From the NCBI GenBank assembly GCA_964645585.1, contig CAZYAN010000001.1:94004-158003 (forward strand): a stretch of 64,000 nt of DNA, given 5' to 3'. Source of the stretch: DATGSL01 sp964645585 (GTDB lineage Bacteria > Verrucomicrobiota > Verrucomicrobiia > Opitutales > T3Sed10-336). Made by a program: the position numbers and the translations under genes. Below are positions 53,255-62,997 of the stretch, piece after piece. Position 1 is the first letter of the stretch; each line of letters starts with the position of its first letter. Under the pieces are notes generated by a model. The model did no database searches and was not told the DNA's origin. It saw nothing but the letters and a program-made list of their open reading frames with translations.

Positions 53255-54256
53255 TCAGCCGGCAGGATTTTCCGGTTTCAGCTCGCGCGTCATCAAATCG
53301 CCAAGCGCTTTGCGCGGGTCTTTGTCCTCAAAAAGGATCGCGTACACCTCGTGGAGAATCGGCGCGTCGATCGCTCTCTTCTTACAGAGCCCGTGGAAGG
53401 CGCGGGTCGCTTGGTAGCCTTCGACCACGGTTTTGCGCGAAGCCGTCAGATCAGCCGGACGTCCGCCTTCGCCGATCTGCTGGCCAAAGGTCCGGTTGCG
53501 GCTCCACGGACCGTGGCTCGTGGCGACGAGATCGCCAAACCCGCTGAGCCCGAAAAACGTATCGGCTCGGGCGCCAAGGCTCCGTCCGATCCGGATCATC
53601 TCGGCCAGCGCGCGGGTGAGCAGCGCCGCTTTGGCGTTGTCGCCGAGCCCGAGTCCGTCGGAACAGCCGGCTGCGATCGCGTAAATATTCTTCAATGCGC
53701 CGCCGAGTTCGGCACCGGCCGGATCGTCGCTGAGGTAGACCCGGAGGCTTTCGCCGGACATCGCTTGCTGCACTTTCTCCAACGGCGCGTCACCGGCGAG
53801 AACCATCGCCGTCGGTTTTCCTTCGGCCACCTCGAGTGCGTTGGTCGGCCCGGTCAATACAGCCCGGCCAAACTTCGGAAGCAGCTCCTGAAGAATCTCC
53901 GTCGGACGCAAGAACGTTTCTGGCTCCATGCCTTTCGTGAGCGAGACAAAGAGGCGGAGGCCGTGCGCCTGGTCTAGGTTTTCCCGCACGCGAGTCGCCC
54001 ATTCGCGCACGCCTTGGGTCGGGGAGGCGACCAAGACGACCTCCGCTTCCATGAGCGCGGGCCGAAGCTCGTGAATGATCTGCAGCGAATTGGGCAGCGG
54101 TATGCTCGGCAGATAATCGGTGTTGCGACGCTCCGACGCCATCGTCAGCGCTTGTTCGAAACGCCGAGGGACGAGCGTAACCGTGTGACCGAGACGGTCG
54201 AGATGGACAGCCATCGCGGTGCCCCAGGCGCCTGCGCCAAGAATACAAAGGTTCAT
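53255..54256 (-). CDS. gpsA: NAD(P)-dependent glycerol-3-phosphate dehydrogenase
   Basis: A 333-residue GpsA. Rossmann motif CILGAGAWGTAMAVHL (near residue 3), VSLTKGMEPETFLRP, AVLTGPTNALEVAEG (the catalytic-Lys region), LKNIYAIAAGCSDGLGLGDNAKAALLTRAL and FGLSGFGDLVATSHGPWSRN. It makes sn-glycerol-3-phosphate for phospholipids. ATG at 54256 overlaps the panB stop (ATGA). The longer frame from 54409 is rejected. Confidence 0.95.
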   Translation of the reverse strand: MNLCILGAGAWGTAMAVHLDRLGHTVTLVPRRFEQALTMASERRNTDYLPSIPLPNSLQIIHELRPALMEAEVVLVASPTQGVREWATRVRENLDQAHGLRLFVSLTKGMEPETFLRPTEILQELLPKFGRAVLTGPTNALEVAEGKPTAMVLAGDAPLEKVQQAMSGESLRVYLSDDPAGAELGGALKNIYAIAAGCSDGLGLGDNAKAALLTRALAEMIRIGRSLGARADTFFGLSGFGDLVATSHGPWSRNRTFGQQIGEGGRPADLTASRKTVVEGYQATRAFHGLCKKRAIDAPILHEVYAILFEDKDPRKALGDLMTRELKPENPAG

Positions 54257-55029
54257 GAGGGAAAACGGCGGTTTTGAACTTCGTCGACGTAATCGCGGAA
54301 GGCCGCGGCCATCCGCGCGCCGAGGTCGGCGTAGGTTTTGGCGAATGACGGAACTTTTCCAGGCGTCAATCCGAGGATATCGTACGCGACGAGCACTTGG
54401 CCGTCGCAATGCGGTCCGGCGCCGATCCCGATGATCGGGATGGATGTCCGGGCGGTGATCTCGCGTGCGGCGTCGGCGTCAATCATTTCCGCGACGATGG
54501 CGAACGCGCCCGCTTCCTCGACGGCAGCCGCGTCGGCCAGAAGGCTTTCGCGCTCCTCGGCGGATTTGCCAAACTTTCGGTATCGACCCATTTGATACAC
54601 TTTCTGCGGCAAAAGCCCGATATGACCGAGGACGGGGATGCCGGCGTCGACGAGACGGCGGATTCTTCCGCTCATCGACTGGCCGCCTTCGATCTTGACG
54701 CCTTCCGCCCCGGCCTCCTGCAGGCAGCGGGCGGCAGCGTCGATCAGTGCCTCTTCCGAACGGTGCGCTTCCGGGAAGGGGATGTCGGTGATTACCAGTG
54801 AATCCGGCTGGGCGCGGGTGACGGCGGTCGTATGGTGCAGCATCATTTCGAGCGTGACGCCCACTGTGTTCGGCATGCCTAGAACGGTGGTTCCGAGCGA
54901 ATCTCCGACAAGGATCAGGTCGATACCCGCTTCGGACGCGAGCCGCGCTGTCGTGAAGTCGTACGCCGTGATTGAAGTGACGGGTCGCTTGCCCTTCAGT
55001 TCCCGGATCGTCTGGGTTGTTGTTTTCAT
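54253..55029 (-). CDS. panB: 3-methyl-2-oxobutanoate hydroxymethyltransferase
   Basis: A 258-residue PanB, first step of pantothenate synthesis. Blocks: TSITAYDFTTARLASEAGIDLILVGDSLG, MLHHTTAVTRA, GHIGLLPQKVYQMG and GIGAGPHCDGQVLVAYDILGL. It overlaps gpsA by 4 bases. The start at 55029 (MKTTTQTIRELK) matches the family; the 8-codon extension at 55053 is less likely. panC is not in the window. Confidence 0.96.
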   Translation of the reverse strand: MKTTTQTIRELKGKRPVTSITAYDFTTARLASEAGIDLILVGDSLGTTVLGMPNTVGVTLEMMLHHTTAVTRAQPDSLVITDIPFPEAHRSEEALIDAAARCLQEAGAEGVKIEGGQSMSGRIRRLVDAGIPVLGHIGLLPQKVYQMGRYRKFGKSAEERESLLADAAAVEEAGAFAIVAEMIDADAAREITARTSIPIIGIGAGPHCDGQVLVAYDILGLTPGKVPSFAKTYADLGARMAAAFRDYVDEVQNRRFPS

Positions 55030-55052
55030 AGGACCAACATCCGGTGTTCCCA

Positions 55053-55083
55053 AAAAAATGCCGCGAAGTCAGCGACATTTTTT
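55053..55083. terminator. Terminator-like hairpin upstream of panB
   Basis: AAAAAATGCCGC (55053-55064) pairs with GCGACATTTTTT (55072-55083) with one mismatch and a seven-base loop, flanked by A and T runs. It could stop transcripts entering panB from upstream on the minus strand or act as an attenuator in the panB leader. Confidence 0.45.
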
Positions 55084-55271
55084 CGCTCGGGGCGTGGAAA
55101 AGTGAAATTCGACCGCCTTCCTCCTGCACGGATCCGCCTCCCGTGCGATCGCGAGGGGATTTTTCTGCCCGAAACGTAAAATTCGTTCAAAACCGACGTC
55201 TTCCAGGGCTTTTACCGACGAATATCGTGGACAGTCGGAAGGCTGCTGGTAGAACGTTCGGAAAGATCACC

Positions 55272-55550
55272 ATGGCCTTCATCATTCGCAAGCTCGTTTC
55301 TCTCGCCCGGCGTCCAAAAGTCCGGTTCGCGCGCTTGATGATGGGCAGCGGGCGATCGGAGCCTCACGCCATTCGCAGCGCCCAATTTGTGGGCTTTTTG
55401 GAATCGAGCGGCTTTCGTACGCTCGACCCGGCCCGGCACGAAAAGCGCATGCATCGCCGCCGCCTTGTGGTTCACGCGCTGGTGGCGGTCCTCTTCCTTG
55501 GCTTCATCTGGGTGATGATTGAAAGCGCCCACGCCCTGGCCCTGTTTTAG
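55272..55550 (+). CDS. Small hypothetical protein with C-terminal membrane span
   Basis: Ninety-two residues: a basic N-terminal part (FIIRKLVSLARRPKVRFARLM) and one hydrophobic span near residues 67-90 (LVVHALVAVLFLGFIWVMIE). Not recognised. The nearest ribosome-site match is GGAAAG 9 bases before the ATG at 55272. An antisense frame covers the same stretch but lacks protein-like features. It is flanked by minus-strand genes on both sides. Confidence 0.5.
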   Translation: MAFIIRKLVSLARRPKVRFARLMMGSGRSEPHAIRSAQFVGFLESSGFRTLDPARHEKRMHRRRLVVHALVAVLFLGFIWVMIESAHALALF

Positions 55551-55629
55551 ATCGCGCACGGCTCTGGTAAGCGCGGCGAACGTCTAGCCGCGCGGGGTGC
55601 TTCGGTGACATTTTGCGCGATCGTCCTGG

Positions 55630-58473
55630 TTATTGGGGGGTGACGGGCGACGATGACGGATTGGCCGTGAGGAGAGCGTTATCGACGGCCTTCACCTCCG
55701 CGCGAATCGACTCGATCACTTGCAATGCGCCTTCGCGGTCGCCCGCGATCAAGCGGTTTTCGATCTGGTTGCAGAGAAAGTCGAGGCGGCGGGCACCGAT
55801 GTTGCGGCAAACGCCGCCGATGGCATGCACAAGGAATCGAACCTGTTTTTCCCGTCCTTCTTCCACGGCAAGGCGCAGTTCATCGATTCGGTGAGGGACC
55901 TCCTGACGAAACAGATCGAGAATGTCGGCCATCACATCGCTGCCGTCTCTGTCCAGTCGGACGATTTCGCGCACCCGCTGGAGGTCGAGCGTCTCAGCTT
56001 CAGAAGGATCGGGAGTCGGGTCGTTCGGCGCCGCTGGTTTCCCTGAAGCGGCGGTGCCGGGCAAGGGGGCCGCTGCGAGCGGAGGCTCCGTCTTGGCGAT
56101 CAAGCGGCAAGCCCGGAGGATATTGAGAACGTCGGCTGCTTCGAACGGCTCAATCAGGCACCAGTTCGGTCCTTGCCAGTCGCTTTCCCCAACGCCGATT
56201 ATCGGAATCGGCCCTGCTTGGCCGTTGCGCGGCAGCTTTTGCACTTTCTCAAGGATGCTCCGGGGATCGGCGGTGGACATCTTTTGGTCGAGGAAGACCG
56301 CGTCGTAATGAAAAAGCTTGAGCGACTGGATCGCCTTCGAACCGTCGGTAGCGAGATCGGCGCTGCTGCCGAGATAGTGAAGCAGCTGCTCCAAAGCGTC
56401 AGCGTTGCCTTCGCGATCGCTGACAATCAAGAAGCGGTATTTCTGAAGGACAGTCGCCGTCTCCTCTTGGGGCGGCTCCTCTTTCGCCTTCTGAGGCGGA
56501 TGGAAGATCGCCATGAGCAGCGAACGCAGTTGTGACTGGCGAATCGGCTTGGGAAGAAAAAGATCGGCGCCCGCTTCACGAAGCGGCTGGAGGTCCCTGC
56601 TGAGGAACTCGAACGGCATGGCGACGATCCGGGTTTTGTCGCGGCCGGGAAAGTCGGCGACATGCGCAATGATCTTCTGCGCCTCTTCGACCGGAACATC
56701 GGCGTCGACAAACACCGCTGCAAACGGGACCGCGTGGGCTGCCTCGTGCGCGAGGATGTGCGGCGCCTTCGACGTATGAGCAAGTTCAATACAATCAAAG
56801 CCGAGATAGGTGAGATGGCGGCAGAGGAGCGCTCGCTGTCCGGCGCTGTTGTCAATCACGAGAACTTTGCGTCCCTTCCATTCAGGTTCGCCGGGTTCCA
56901 GGAAGAGATCCGCTTCGGGATCAATTGGGAAATCAAAGATGACGCGAAACATGGATCCCCGCCCGAACTCTGTCTCGACCGTGATCTCGCCGCCCATCAA
57001 TTCGACCAGTTCCTTACAAATCGCGAGTCCGAGTCCAGTGCCGCCGTATTTGCGCGTGGTGGAACCGTCGGCCTGCATAAAGGCCGTAAACAGCCGCGCT
57101 TCGGTTTCCGGCGACATCCCGATCCCCGTGTCGCGAATCTCCATCCGGATGCGGGCGCGGCCGTTTTCTTCCTGCAGGAGGTTGACCAGCAGGCGGACCT
57201 CGCCCTTTTCGGTGAACTTGATTGCGTTGCCGACCAGGTTGAGCAGGACTTGGCGCAGCCGGCCCCCGTCTCCAATCAGGCCCAGCGGTGTGCATGGTTC
57301 GACAGCCGCGATGAGTTCGATTCCTTTTTGTCGGGCGGACTCCGCAACCAGTTCGACGACTTCCTCAACGACCGTCAGCAGGTTGAACGGCTCGTTCTCA
57401 ATCGCGAGCCGGCGCGCTTCAAGGCGGGAGAAATCGAGAATGTCGTCGATGATCCGCACGAGTGCCTGGCCGCTGGTGCGAACGGATTCGGTCAGTTCGC
57501 GCTGTTCCTGGGTCAGGTTGGTTTTTTGCAAAAGGCCCGCCATGCCGAGAATCCCGTTCATCGGGGTTCGGATCTCGTGTGTCATGTTGGCAAGAAACTG
57601 GGATTTCAGCCGGACATGTTCGAGGGCCTGGTCGCGCGCCTGGGCGAGATGCTCGGAAGCAATCTTTCGATCCGTGATATCGACGCAGGTGCCGACGACA
57701 CCGTGAAAATTGCCATCGGGCATCGAGATTGACGTTCCGGTGTCGAACATCCAGCGGTATTCACCGTCCCGGCGGCGAAGCCGGAATTCCTGCTCGAATC
57801 CGCAACCGTCCGTCATCGCCCGCTGCCGTGCTTCGAGCAAGCGGTCCCGGTCTTCGGGATGAACACCCTCGACCCATCCCGAGCCGAGTTCATCCTCGAG
57901 GCTGGTGCCGCGGAATGTAAGCCAGCTCTCGTTGACGAATGTGCAGCCATCCGTGCTGTCGCCCATCCAAATCAGCACCGGGACGGCGTTCGCGAGGCTC
58001 CGGAAGCGCTTCTCACTTTCGCGGAGGGCTTCTTCGGCGCGTTTGCGCTCGATCGCGTACCGGATCGAGCGATCGAGAAGGAGAGGGGTCACTTCGCTTT
58101 TCGCAAGGTAGTCGGCGGCACCCTGTTGCAACGCCTCGATGTCGAGATTTTCGCGGTCTTCACCGGTCAGGAGGATCGACGGAACCCGCCCGCCTCCGTC
58201 GACAAAGCGCTGGATCAGCTCGAGACCGGTCAGGCGGCCGAGCCGATAGTCGATGAGAATGACGTCGTGGCGGCGTTCGAGCGCGGCTTCCAGACCTTCT
58301 TCGGGATCGGAAACCCAATCGAGCATGACCGGGCTGAACCGGGATTGATCCAGCAGATCGCGGACGAGGATAAAATCGTCCTCGTCATCTTCAATTAACA
58401 GGACGCGCAACGGTCGCTCGCCGTTCGGCGGGGCGGATTTCATACCAAGCGAGCAGCTGTCCCCCGGAGTCAT
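55630..58473 (-). CDS. Hybrid sensor histidine kinase (REC-PAS-HisKA-HATPase-REC-REC-Hpt)
   Basis: A 947-residue cytosolic signalling protein. The N-terminal receiver has Asp75 in VILIDYRLG; a PAS/PAC domain lies at about 150-270; the phosphoaccepting His299 is in FLANMTHEIRTPMNG; the ATPase has NAIKFTEKG, DTGIGMSP and GGTGLGLAI. Two receiver-like domains follow (about 530-650 and 680-800), then an Hpt-like end with VHAIGGVCRNIGA. The second and third receivers look partly degenerate: the third ends LIEPF where an active one has a Lys. It overlaps the response-regulator gene by 4 bases. Confidence 0.92.
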   Translation of the reverse strand: MTPGDSCSLGMKSAPPNGERPLRVLLIEDDEDDFILVRDLLDQSRFSPVMLDWVSDPEEGLEAALERRHDVILIDYRLGRLTGLELIQRFVDGGGRVPSILLTGEDRENLDIEALQQGAADYLAKSEVTPLLLDRSIRYAIERKRAEEALRESEKRFRSLANAVPVLIWMGDSTDGCTFVNESWLTFRGTSLEDELGSGWVEGVHPEDRDRLLEARQRAMTDGCGFEQEFRLRRRDGEYRWMFDTGTSISMPDGNFHGVVGTCVDITDRKIASEHLAQARDQALEHVRLKSQFLANMTHEIRTPMNGILGMAGLLQKTNLTQEQRELTESVRTSGQALVRIIDDILDFSRLEARRLAIENEPFNLLTVVEEVVELVAESARQKGIELIAAVEPCTPLGLIGDGGRLRQVLLNLVGNAIKFTEKGEVRLLVNLLQEENGRARIRMEIRDTGIGMSPETEARLFTAFMQADGSTTRKYGGTGLGLAICKELVELMGGEITVETEFGRGSMFRVIFDFPIDPEADLFLEPGEPEWKGRKVLVIDNSAGQRALLCRHLTYLGFDCIELAHTSKAPHILAHEAAHAVPFAAVFVDADVPVEEAQKIIAHVADFPGRDKTRIVAMPFEFLSRDLQPLREAGADLFLPKPIRQSQLRSLLMAIFHPPQKAKEEPPQEETATVLQKYRFLIVSDREGNADALEQLLHYLGSSADLATDGSKAIQSLKLFHYDAVFLDQKMSTADPRSILEKVQKLPRNGQAGPIPIIGVGESDWQGPNWCLIEPFEAADVLNILRACRLIAKTEPPLAAAPLPGTAASGKPAAPNDPTPDPSEAETLDLQRVREIVRLDRDGSDVMADILDLFRQEVPHRIDELRLAVEEGREKQVRFLVHAIGGVCRNIGARRLDFLCNQIENRLIAGDREGALQVIESIRAEVKAVDNALLTANPSSSPVTPQ

Positions 58474-58919
58474 ACGCCGTCTGGGGGCAGCTCAACAATT
58501 TCAAACCAGTATTTCTGCAATGTCCGCATGACGTCAACCAGGCCCTCAAACGTGACCGGCTTTGTGATGAACGAATTCACCCCTAAGCGATAGCTGCGAA
58601 TGATGTCTTCGTCGGACTTCGATGTGGTCAGGATGACGATGGGAATTTGCCGGAGTGCTTCATCGCTTTTAATCTCCCTCAATGCTTCACGGCCGTCTTT
58701 GCGCGGCATATTGAGATCGAGCAGAATCAGCCCCGGACAGCCGGTGCGGTCTTTGTACGGACCTTCGCGCCGAAGGTAGGCAAGCAATTCCTCGCCGTCT
58801 TCGACGAAATCGATCGTGTTTGCCAGCCGGTTTTCCTCCAAGGCTTCCTTTGCGAGAAAACGGTCATCGGGATCATCCTCGGCGATGACAATTGTGATCG
58901 GTTTGACTCCAGTTGTCAT
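58470..58919 (-). CDS. Single-domain response regulator (Rcp1-like)
   Basis: A 149-residue receiver with no output domain. Acidic pocket EDDPDD (residues 14-19), phosphoacceptor Asp in LILLDLNMPRKDG, Thr in VILTTSKSDED and Lys in SFITKPVTF are all intact. It resembles Rcp1-type regulators that partner with PAS kinases of phytochrome-like design. It is the middle gene between two histidine kinases and probably shuttles phosphate between them. Confidence 0.94.
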   Translation of the reverse strand: MTTGVKPITIVIAEDDPDDRFLAKEALEENRLANTIDFVEDGEELLAYLRREGPYKDRTGCPGLILLDLNMPRKDGREALREIKSDEALRQIPIVILTTSKSDEDIIRSYRLGVNSFITKPVTFEGLVDVMRTLQKYWFEIVELPPDGV

Positions 58920-59045
58920 AGGTTGCGCGGTGCTCGTAATGGTTGGAAAGTTCTGGCGGCGGGTGCTCGGGTCGGCCGATTTTCCAGCAGGTGCGGTTGC
59001 CTGCTCACCGTTGTTTCATGCCAAGACTTTTCAAAAGGTCCAGAA

Positions 59046-61664
59046 TCAAGTCGTACCGTTCTGTTTATGGGGCAGACCGACGATAAATGTCGAGCCCTCA
59101 CCTGGGCGGCTTGTCGCGGTGATCCACCCTTTGTGGCGTTCGGCGATCTTCCGGCAGATCGCGAGCCCGATCCCGGTCCCGGGGTATTCGTTTCGGCCGT
59201 GCAGACGCTGAAAGACCGTGAAAATGCGATCGAGGTACTTTTCTTCGAACCCGATCCCGTTGTCTTTGATGAAAAGCAGTGAGCCGGCCCCTTGGAGCGG
59301 CGGCAAGTGTTCTTCGGCGGCGTGGCGGCGGGCGCGGATTTCGACGCGGGGGTTGACGTCGCTTTTCCGGTACTTAATCGCGTTGCTGATCAGGTTTTGC
59401 AGGAGCTGGCGCATCTGAGTCGCGTCTGCTTCCACGACCGGCAGTTCACCGATGTCGATCACGGCGCCGGTCTCTTCGATCGTGCTTTCGAGGTCGGAGA
59501 TCACTTCGCGGGCGACGTCATTGAGGTCAACGAGCGTGAACGGACTTGCCTGGGTAGAAATGCGGGAAAACGCGAGGAGATCGCTGATCAGCGTCTGCAT
59601 CCGGCCGGCGGCGTCGCGCATTCGGTTCAGGTAATCGAGTCCCTGTTCATCGAGGGCGGCTCTGCACCGCTGTTCAAGGCGATCCCCGAAGGCGCGCACC
59701 TTCCGCAACGGTTCCTGCAGATCGTGGGAAGCGACGTAGGCGAAATCCTGGAGTTCGCGGTTGCGCTGTTTGAGAAGCTCGGCGAACGCCCGCAGACGTT
59801 CGCGCGCCTCCCGCTGTTCGGTTACGTCCCGCACGACGCCGACGCCGCCAATGATACCGCCCCCGCCGTCGTGGAACGGCGCGTAATTGCCCGCGAAGTA
59901 GCCGCTTCGGCCGCGTTCCGGCAGGGAGAACGGCCGTTCTCCTGAGCGAACGATCCCCCCGGCGAGCACCCGCTGGAAAACCTGGTCTTCACCCGCTTCG
60001 ATAAGAAACGGCAAAACCTCGCCGACCTTTCGATGGATCGCTTCGCCGGCGGTGATCCCCGTCATGGCCTCCATCCCGCTGTTCCAAACCGTCACCCGGG
60101 TTTCGAGGTCAAAGGCAAAAATCCCGTCGCTGCTGCTGCGGATGATATTTTCGGAAAATTCTTTAGCCCGGCGCGTCTCCTCAAGCGCCCGGTTGCGGCT
60201 GGTGATGTCGACAATCTGGACGATAAAGTAAAGCAGCTCTCGCCGCTCGTTCCGCACTGCGGAGACGTTGAGGATAACCCAAAGGTATTCCCCGGAGTTT
60301 TTCCGAAACTGCTGTTCCAGCGCGAATGTGTTCAGCTCACCCGCCGCCATTTGAGCGATATTCGCAAGAATGCGGTCAACCTCATCCGGGTGGAGCGCGT
60401 CGGCAATCAAGGATTGATACAGCTGCTCGGCGGAGAAGCCCGTCATCTTCACGAGTGCTTCATTGACCTGAATCCAGCGCCCGGCCGGTGAAAGAAGGCC
60501 GACGCCTGTCGGCGCGTGCCGGAATGCCTGGCGGAAGCGTGCCTCGCTTTCCTTCAGCTCCTGCTCTGCCTTCCGGCGATGAGCCATTTCGGTTTGCAGA
60601 TCCTCGTTGATGCGTGAAAGCGCCGCGGTGCGGCTGCTGACTTTGGCTTCGATCGCCTGCACGTAATCCTGCCGTTGCCGGATCCAGATCGCGCAAAATG
60701 CCGTGAAGAGCAATCCGCCCGTCAACAGGCTCCAGCTCTCGAATCGGGCGGTTGGGGAAATCGTTTTCCGCGATGGCGACAGCCGAATGATCCATTTCTG
60801 ATCCGCGAAGGCGAAAGGGACGCTGACGCTGGAGTCAGCGCCTTCGTCACGGAATTCGCCCGCGGAAAAGATCACCTGGGGCGCACTGATTTTTTGATCC
60901 AGTATCCGCACTCCGGTTACACGATCGTCCCCGCGAAGGCCGATCGTCTCGATCGCGTCCAAGTCGAGCCTTCCCGCGACGAATCCCCGAATTTGGCGCG
61001 CATTGTTTTCCGCCGCGGCAACCACCGGGAGCACAAGGAGCAGCTGCCCGCTTTCCTCGCGCGTCCGCATGAGGCCAGCGGCGGCGGTGACGACCGGTTT
61101 GCCGCTTTCTTGCGCCCGGTTGAACGCTTCGCGCAGGACTGGATTGCTCCCGTAATCAAACCCGACTGCCGGCCCGGCGTCGGCGTCGCGTGATTCCGAA
61201 TAATAAACGGGCAGGTAAAATTCGTCCGGCGATGCCGTGATCGGTTCACTGGAAGTATCGAGCGTGTGGAACTCGAATGGATCACTGCCATCCTGGAGCG
61301 CGCCCCCTTCGATAGCGCGACGCCCCGATTCAGCGACGAGCGGAATCCACTGGAGCGAGCGCAGGCCGGCGGCGCGTTCGAGCGACCGGCTTGCGAAGGA
61401 GGAGAAGGCCGCGTTGTCGAGCGAGGGGGAGGCGAGGACAAAATCCCGGAGCGATCGCACGGCATCGAGATGGGAGTTAAATTCCCATTGCAAAGTTCGC
61501 GCGTATTCATGCGCGATCTCCGAGAAAGCTGCCCGATGGCGGGCCGAGATCGCCTCCTCTTTCATTTGGAAAATCAACGCGGACAGGGCGGCGCCGAAGA
61601 GGAGAATCAAACCCGCGGGAAGATTTCGGCGGAAAAAGCCTGGACCTGTGCGGGAGGCAGTCAT
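59046..61664 (-). CDS. Membrane sensor histidine kinase (CHASE-PAS-PAS-HisKA-HATPase)
   Basis: About 872 residues. An N-terminal span (about residues 15-35), a periplasmic CHASE domain (about 50-290, containing GLRSLQWIPLV and YLPVYYSESRDADAGPAVGFDYGSNP), and a second span near 320-340. Then a coiled linker, two PAS/PAC domains (about 380-500 and 510-630), the HisKA site ELQDFAYVASHDLQEPLRKV and the ATPase (NLISNAIKYRK, DNGIGFEEKYLDRIFTVFQRLH, GTGIGLAICRKI). CHASE domains sense small extracellular ligands. The kinase core is of the phytochrome-like type. Start uncertain: 61664, 61679 or 61748. Confidence 0.9.
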   Translation of the reverse strand: MTASRTGPGFFRRNLPAGLILLFGAALSALIFQMKEEAISARHRAAFSEIAHEYARTLQWEFNSHLDAVRSLRDFVLASPSLDNAAFSSFASRSLERAAGLRSLQWIPLVAESGRRAIEGGALQDGSDPFEFHTLDTSSEPITASPDEFYLPVYYSESRDADAGPAVGFDYGSNPVLREAFNRAQESGKPVVTAAAGLMRTREESGQLLLVLPVVAAAENNARQIRGFVAGRLDLDAIETIGLRGDDRVTGVRILDQKISAPQVIFSAGEFRDEGADSSVSVPFAFADQKWIIRLSPSRKTISPTARFESWSLLTGGLLFTAFCAIWIRQRQDYVQAIEAKVSSRTAALSRINEDLQTEMAHRRKAEQELKESEARFRQAFRHAPTGVGLLSPAGRWIQVNEALVKMTGFSAEQLYQSLIADALHPDEVDRILANIAQMAAGELNTFALEQQFRKNSGEYLWVILNVSAVRNERRELLYFIVQIVDITSRNRALEETRRAKEFSENIIRSSSDGIFAFDLETRVTVWNSGMEAMTGITAGEAIHRKVGEVLPFLIEAGEDQVFQRVLAGGIVRSGERPFSLPERGRSGYFAGNYAPFHDGGGGIIGGVGVVRDVTEQREARERLRAFAELLKQRNRELQDFAYVASHDLQEPLRKVRAFGDRLEQRCRAALDEQGLDYLNRMRDAAGRMQTLISDLLAFSRISTQASPFTLVDLNDVAREVISDLESTIEETGAVIDIGELPVVEADATQMRQLLQNLISNAIKYRKSDVNPRVEIRARRHAAEEHLPPLQGAGSLLFIKDNGIGFEEKYLDRIFTVFQRLHGRNEYPGTGIGLAICRKIAERHKGWITATSRPGEGSTFIVGLPHKQNGTT

Positions 61665-61794
61665 GCGAAACGTCCGCATCCAACGCGAACGCGATTTGCG
61701 GGTAAAGCCAAAACAGCTGCCATGCCTGAGTCCGACGCTCGCGTCCAAGTGGCGACAGCCGGGTGAAATCAGAAACCTGGCGCGGGCGTCGGGA

Positions 61795-62997
61795 TTACTT
61801 TCCCGTCACAGGCGGGTGACGCTGATCGATGCCGCGATGCAACAGGAAGTATTCAAAAAAATTCACCAGCAGCTCGTTCGATTCGGCGTTCGGGCTGTGT
61901 TCCGGACGATTGGTCATCCCGACCCGGCCCGACCAGCCGAGCAGTTCATTGACGGCGCGTGTGTGGTTAAGCGCTTGCCAGCGGGCGGGAGGATCTTCGG
62001 ACCCGCCCGAAACCAGGAACGGACGCGGGGCCATCAGCGCGTGCAGCTCGTGCAGGTCGCGGTGATCGGCGACCAGCTTGAGGTAGAGACCGTAGGCCGG
62101 ATTTTCCTTGGTGATCACGCCGCGTTTCCGCCAAGGCGGGGTGTGGTAGCCGAGATACCAAGGCTCCCAGTAGTTCACGCTGGGACGGTCATCAAAGACA
62201 ATCCCAGGATCGGACCAAGCGGCACAGGCGAATTTTTCATAGAGGCAGGAGGCGAACATCGACCATTTGCCCCCGAACGAGTGACCGGTGACGCCGATGC
62301 GGGATTCATCGACAGTGGGGCGGGCGGCGAGAACATGCCAAGCGTTAGCCGCCGCGTACGCAAGCATCGAGAGCGGTGCGACTTCGGCGGCTTGACGGCT
62401 CGGATAATACAGCGCGTAGGTTTTGGATGCTGTTGCTTCGGTGGTGCCGATTGAGAGCGTGACAAATCCGCGTTGGGTGAGCTGGTAAGCGAAGTCGCGA
62501 CCCGCCTTCCCGAGTCCGATCGCGCTTTCCGGCTCATAGAAAACGACGACCACTGCCGGATGCGGGCCCTCGCCGTCCGGTGTCAGGAGATAGCCCTCAG
62601 TCTTCTCGTGCGGCGTCCAGCGAAAGCGGACGCGCTGCTGCAGAAAATTTTCGCGCCGGGTTTCATCGAGAATTTCGAGTTCCTGATCGGTGATCAGGGG
62701 AGGCCATTCGCCCATCCATCCGGTCCAAAGATCGAGGAGTTCGCGGCGGCGCTTGTGCCATTGCTCCGGTGTTTCGACCGGCTCGCCGTTCTCAAACTCC
62801 AGCACCGGCCGATAGTCGCCAAAGTCATCGGCGAATTCAGCCGGAGGGGAAAAGTGCGGAGCAAGTTTCTCCCAAAGAGCGGCTCGCGCCTCTTCGTCCG
62901 TTTGCCCGGAAGCAGCAGGAGCCGCGATCATGGCGGTGACGAATCCGAAGGCGGCGAACATTTTAAACAGTCGGGAGGTTTCAAAAATTGTCATCAT
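61795..62997 (-). CDS. Secreted alpha/beta hydrolase (acetyl-xylan-esterase-like)
   Basis: About 400 residues with a signal peptide ending near APAASGQ. The nucleophile elbow is GVTGHSFGGKW, the DDRPSVNYWEP block and a C-terminal His in NRPEHSPNAES complete a plausible triad. PHPAVVVVFYEPE is the oxyanion region. Resembles large secreted esterases of polysaccharide-degrading Verrucomicrobiota; exact substrate unknown. Start choice between ATG 62997, ATG 62994 and GTG 63021 is open. Confidence 0.78.
   Translation of the reverse strand: MMTIFETSRLFKMFAAFGFVTAMIAAPAASGQTDEEARAALWEKLAPHFSPPAEFADDFGDYRPVLEFENGEPVETPEQWHKRRRELLDLWTGWMGEWPPLITDQELEILDETRRENFLQQRVRFRWTPHEKTEGYLLTPDGEGPHPAVVVVFYEPESAIGLGKAGRDFAYQLTQRGFVTLSIGTTEATASKTYALYYPSRQAAEVAPLSMLAYAAANAWHVLAARPTVDESRIGVTGHSFGGKWSMFASCLYEKFACAAWSDPGIVFDDRPSVNYWEPWYLGYHTPPWRKRGVITKENPAYGLYLKLVADHRDLHELHALMAPRPFLVSGGSEDPPARWQALNHTRAVNELLGWSGRVGMTNRPEHSPNAESNELLVNFFEYFLLHRGIDQRHPPVTGK

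Noticed and set aside
55212..55559. 115-residue minus-strand frame opposite the small membrane protein
   Set aside because: Polar composition without motif; the plus-strand frame has a clear membrane span and a better start.
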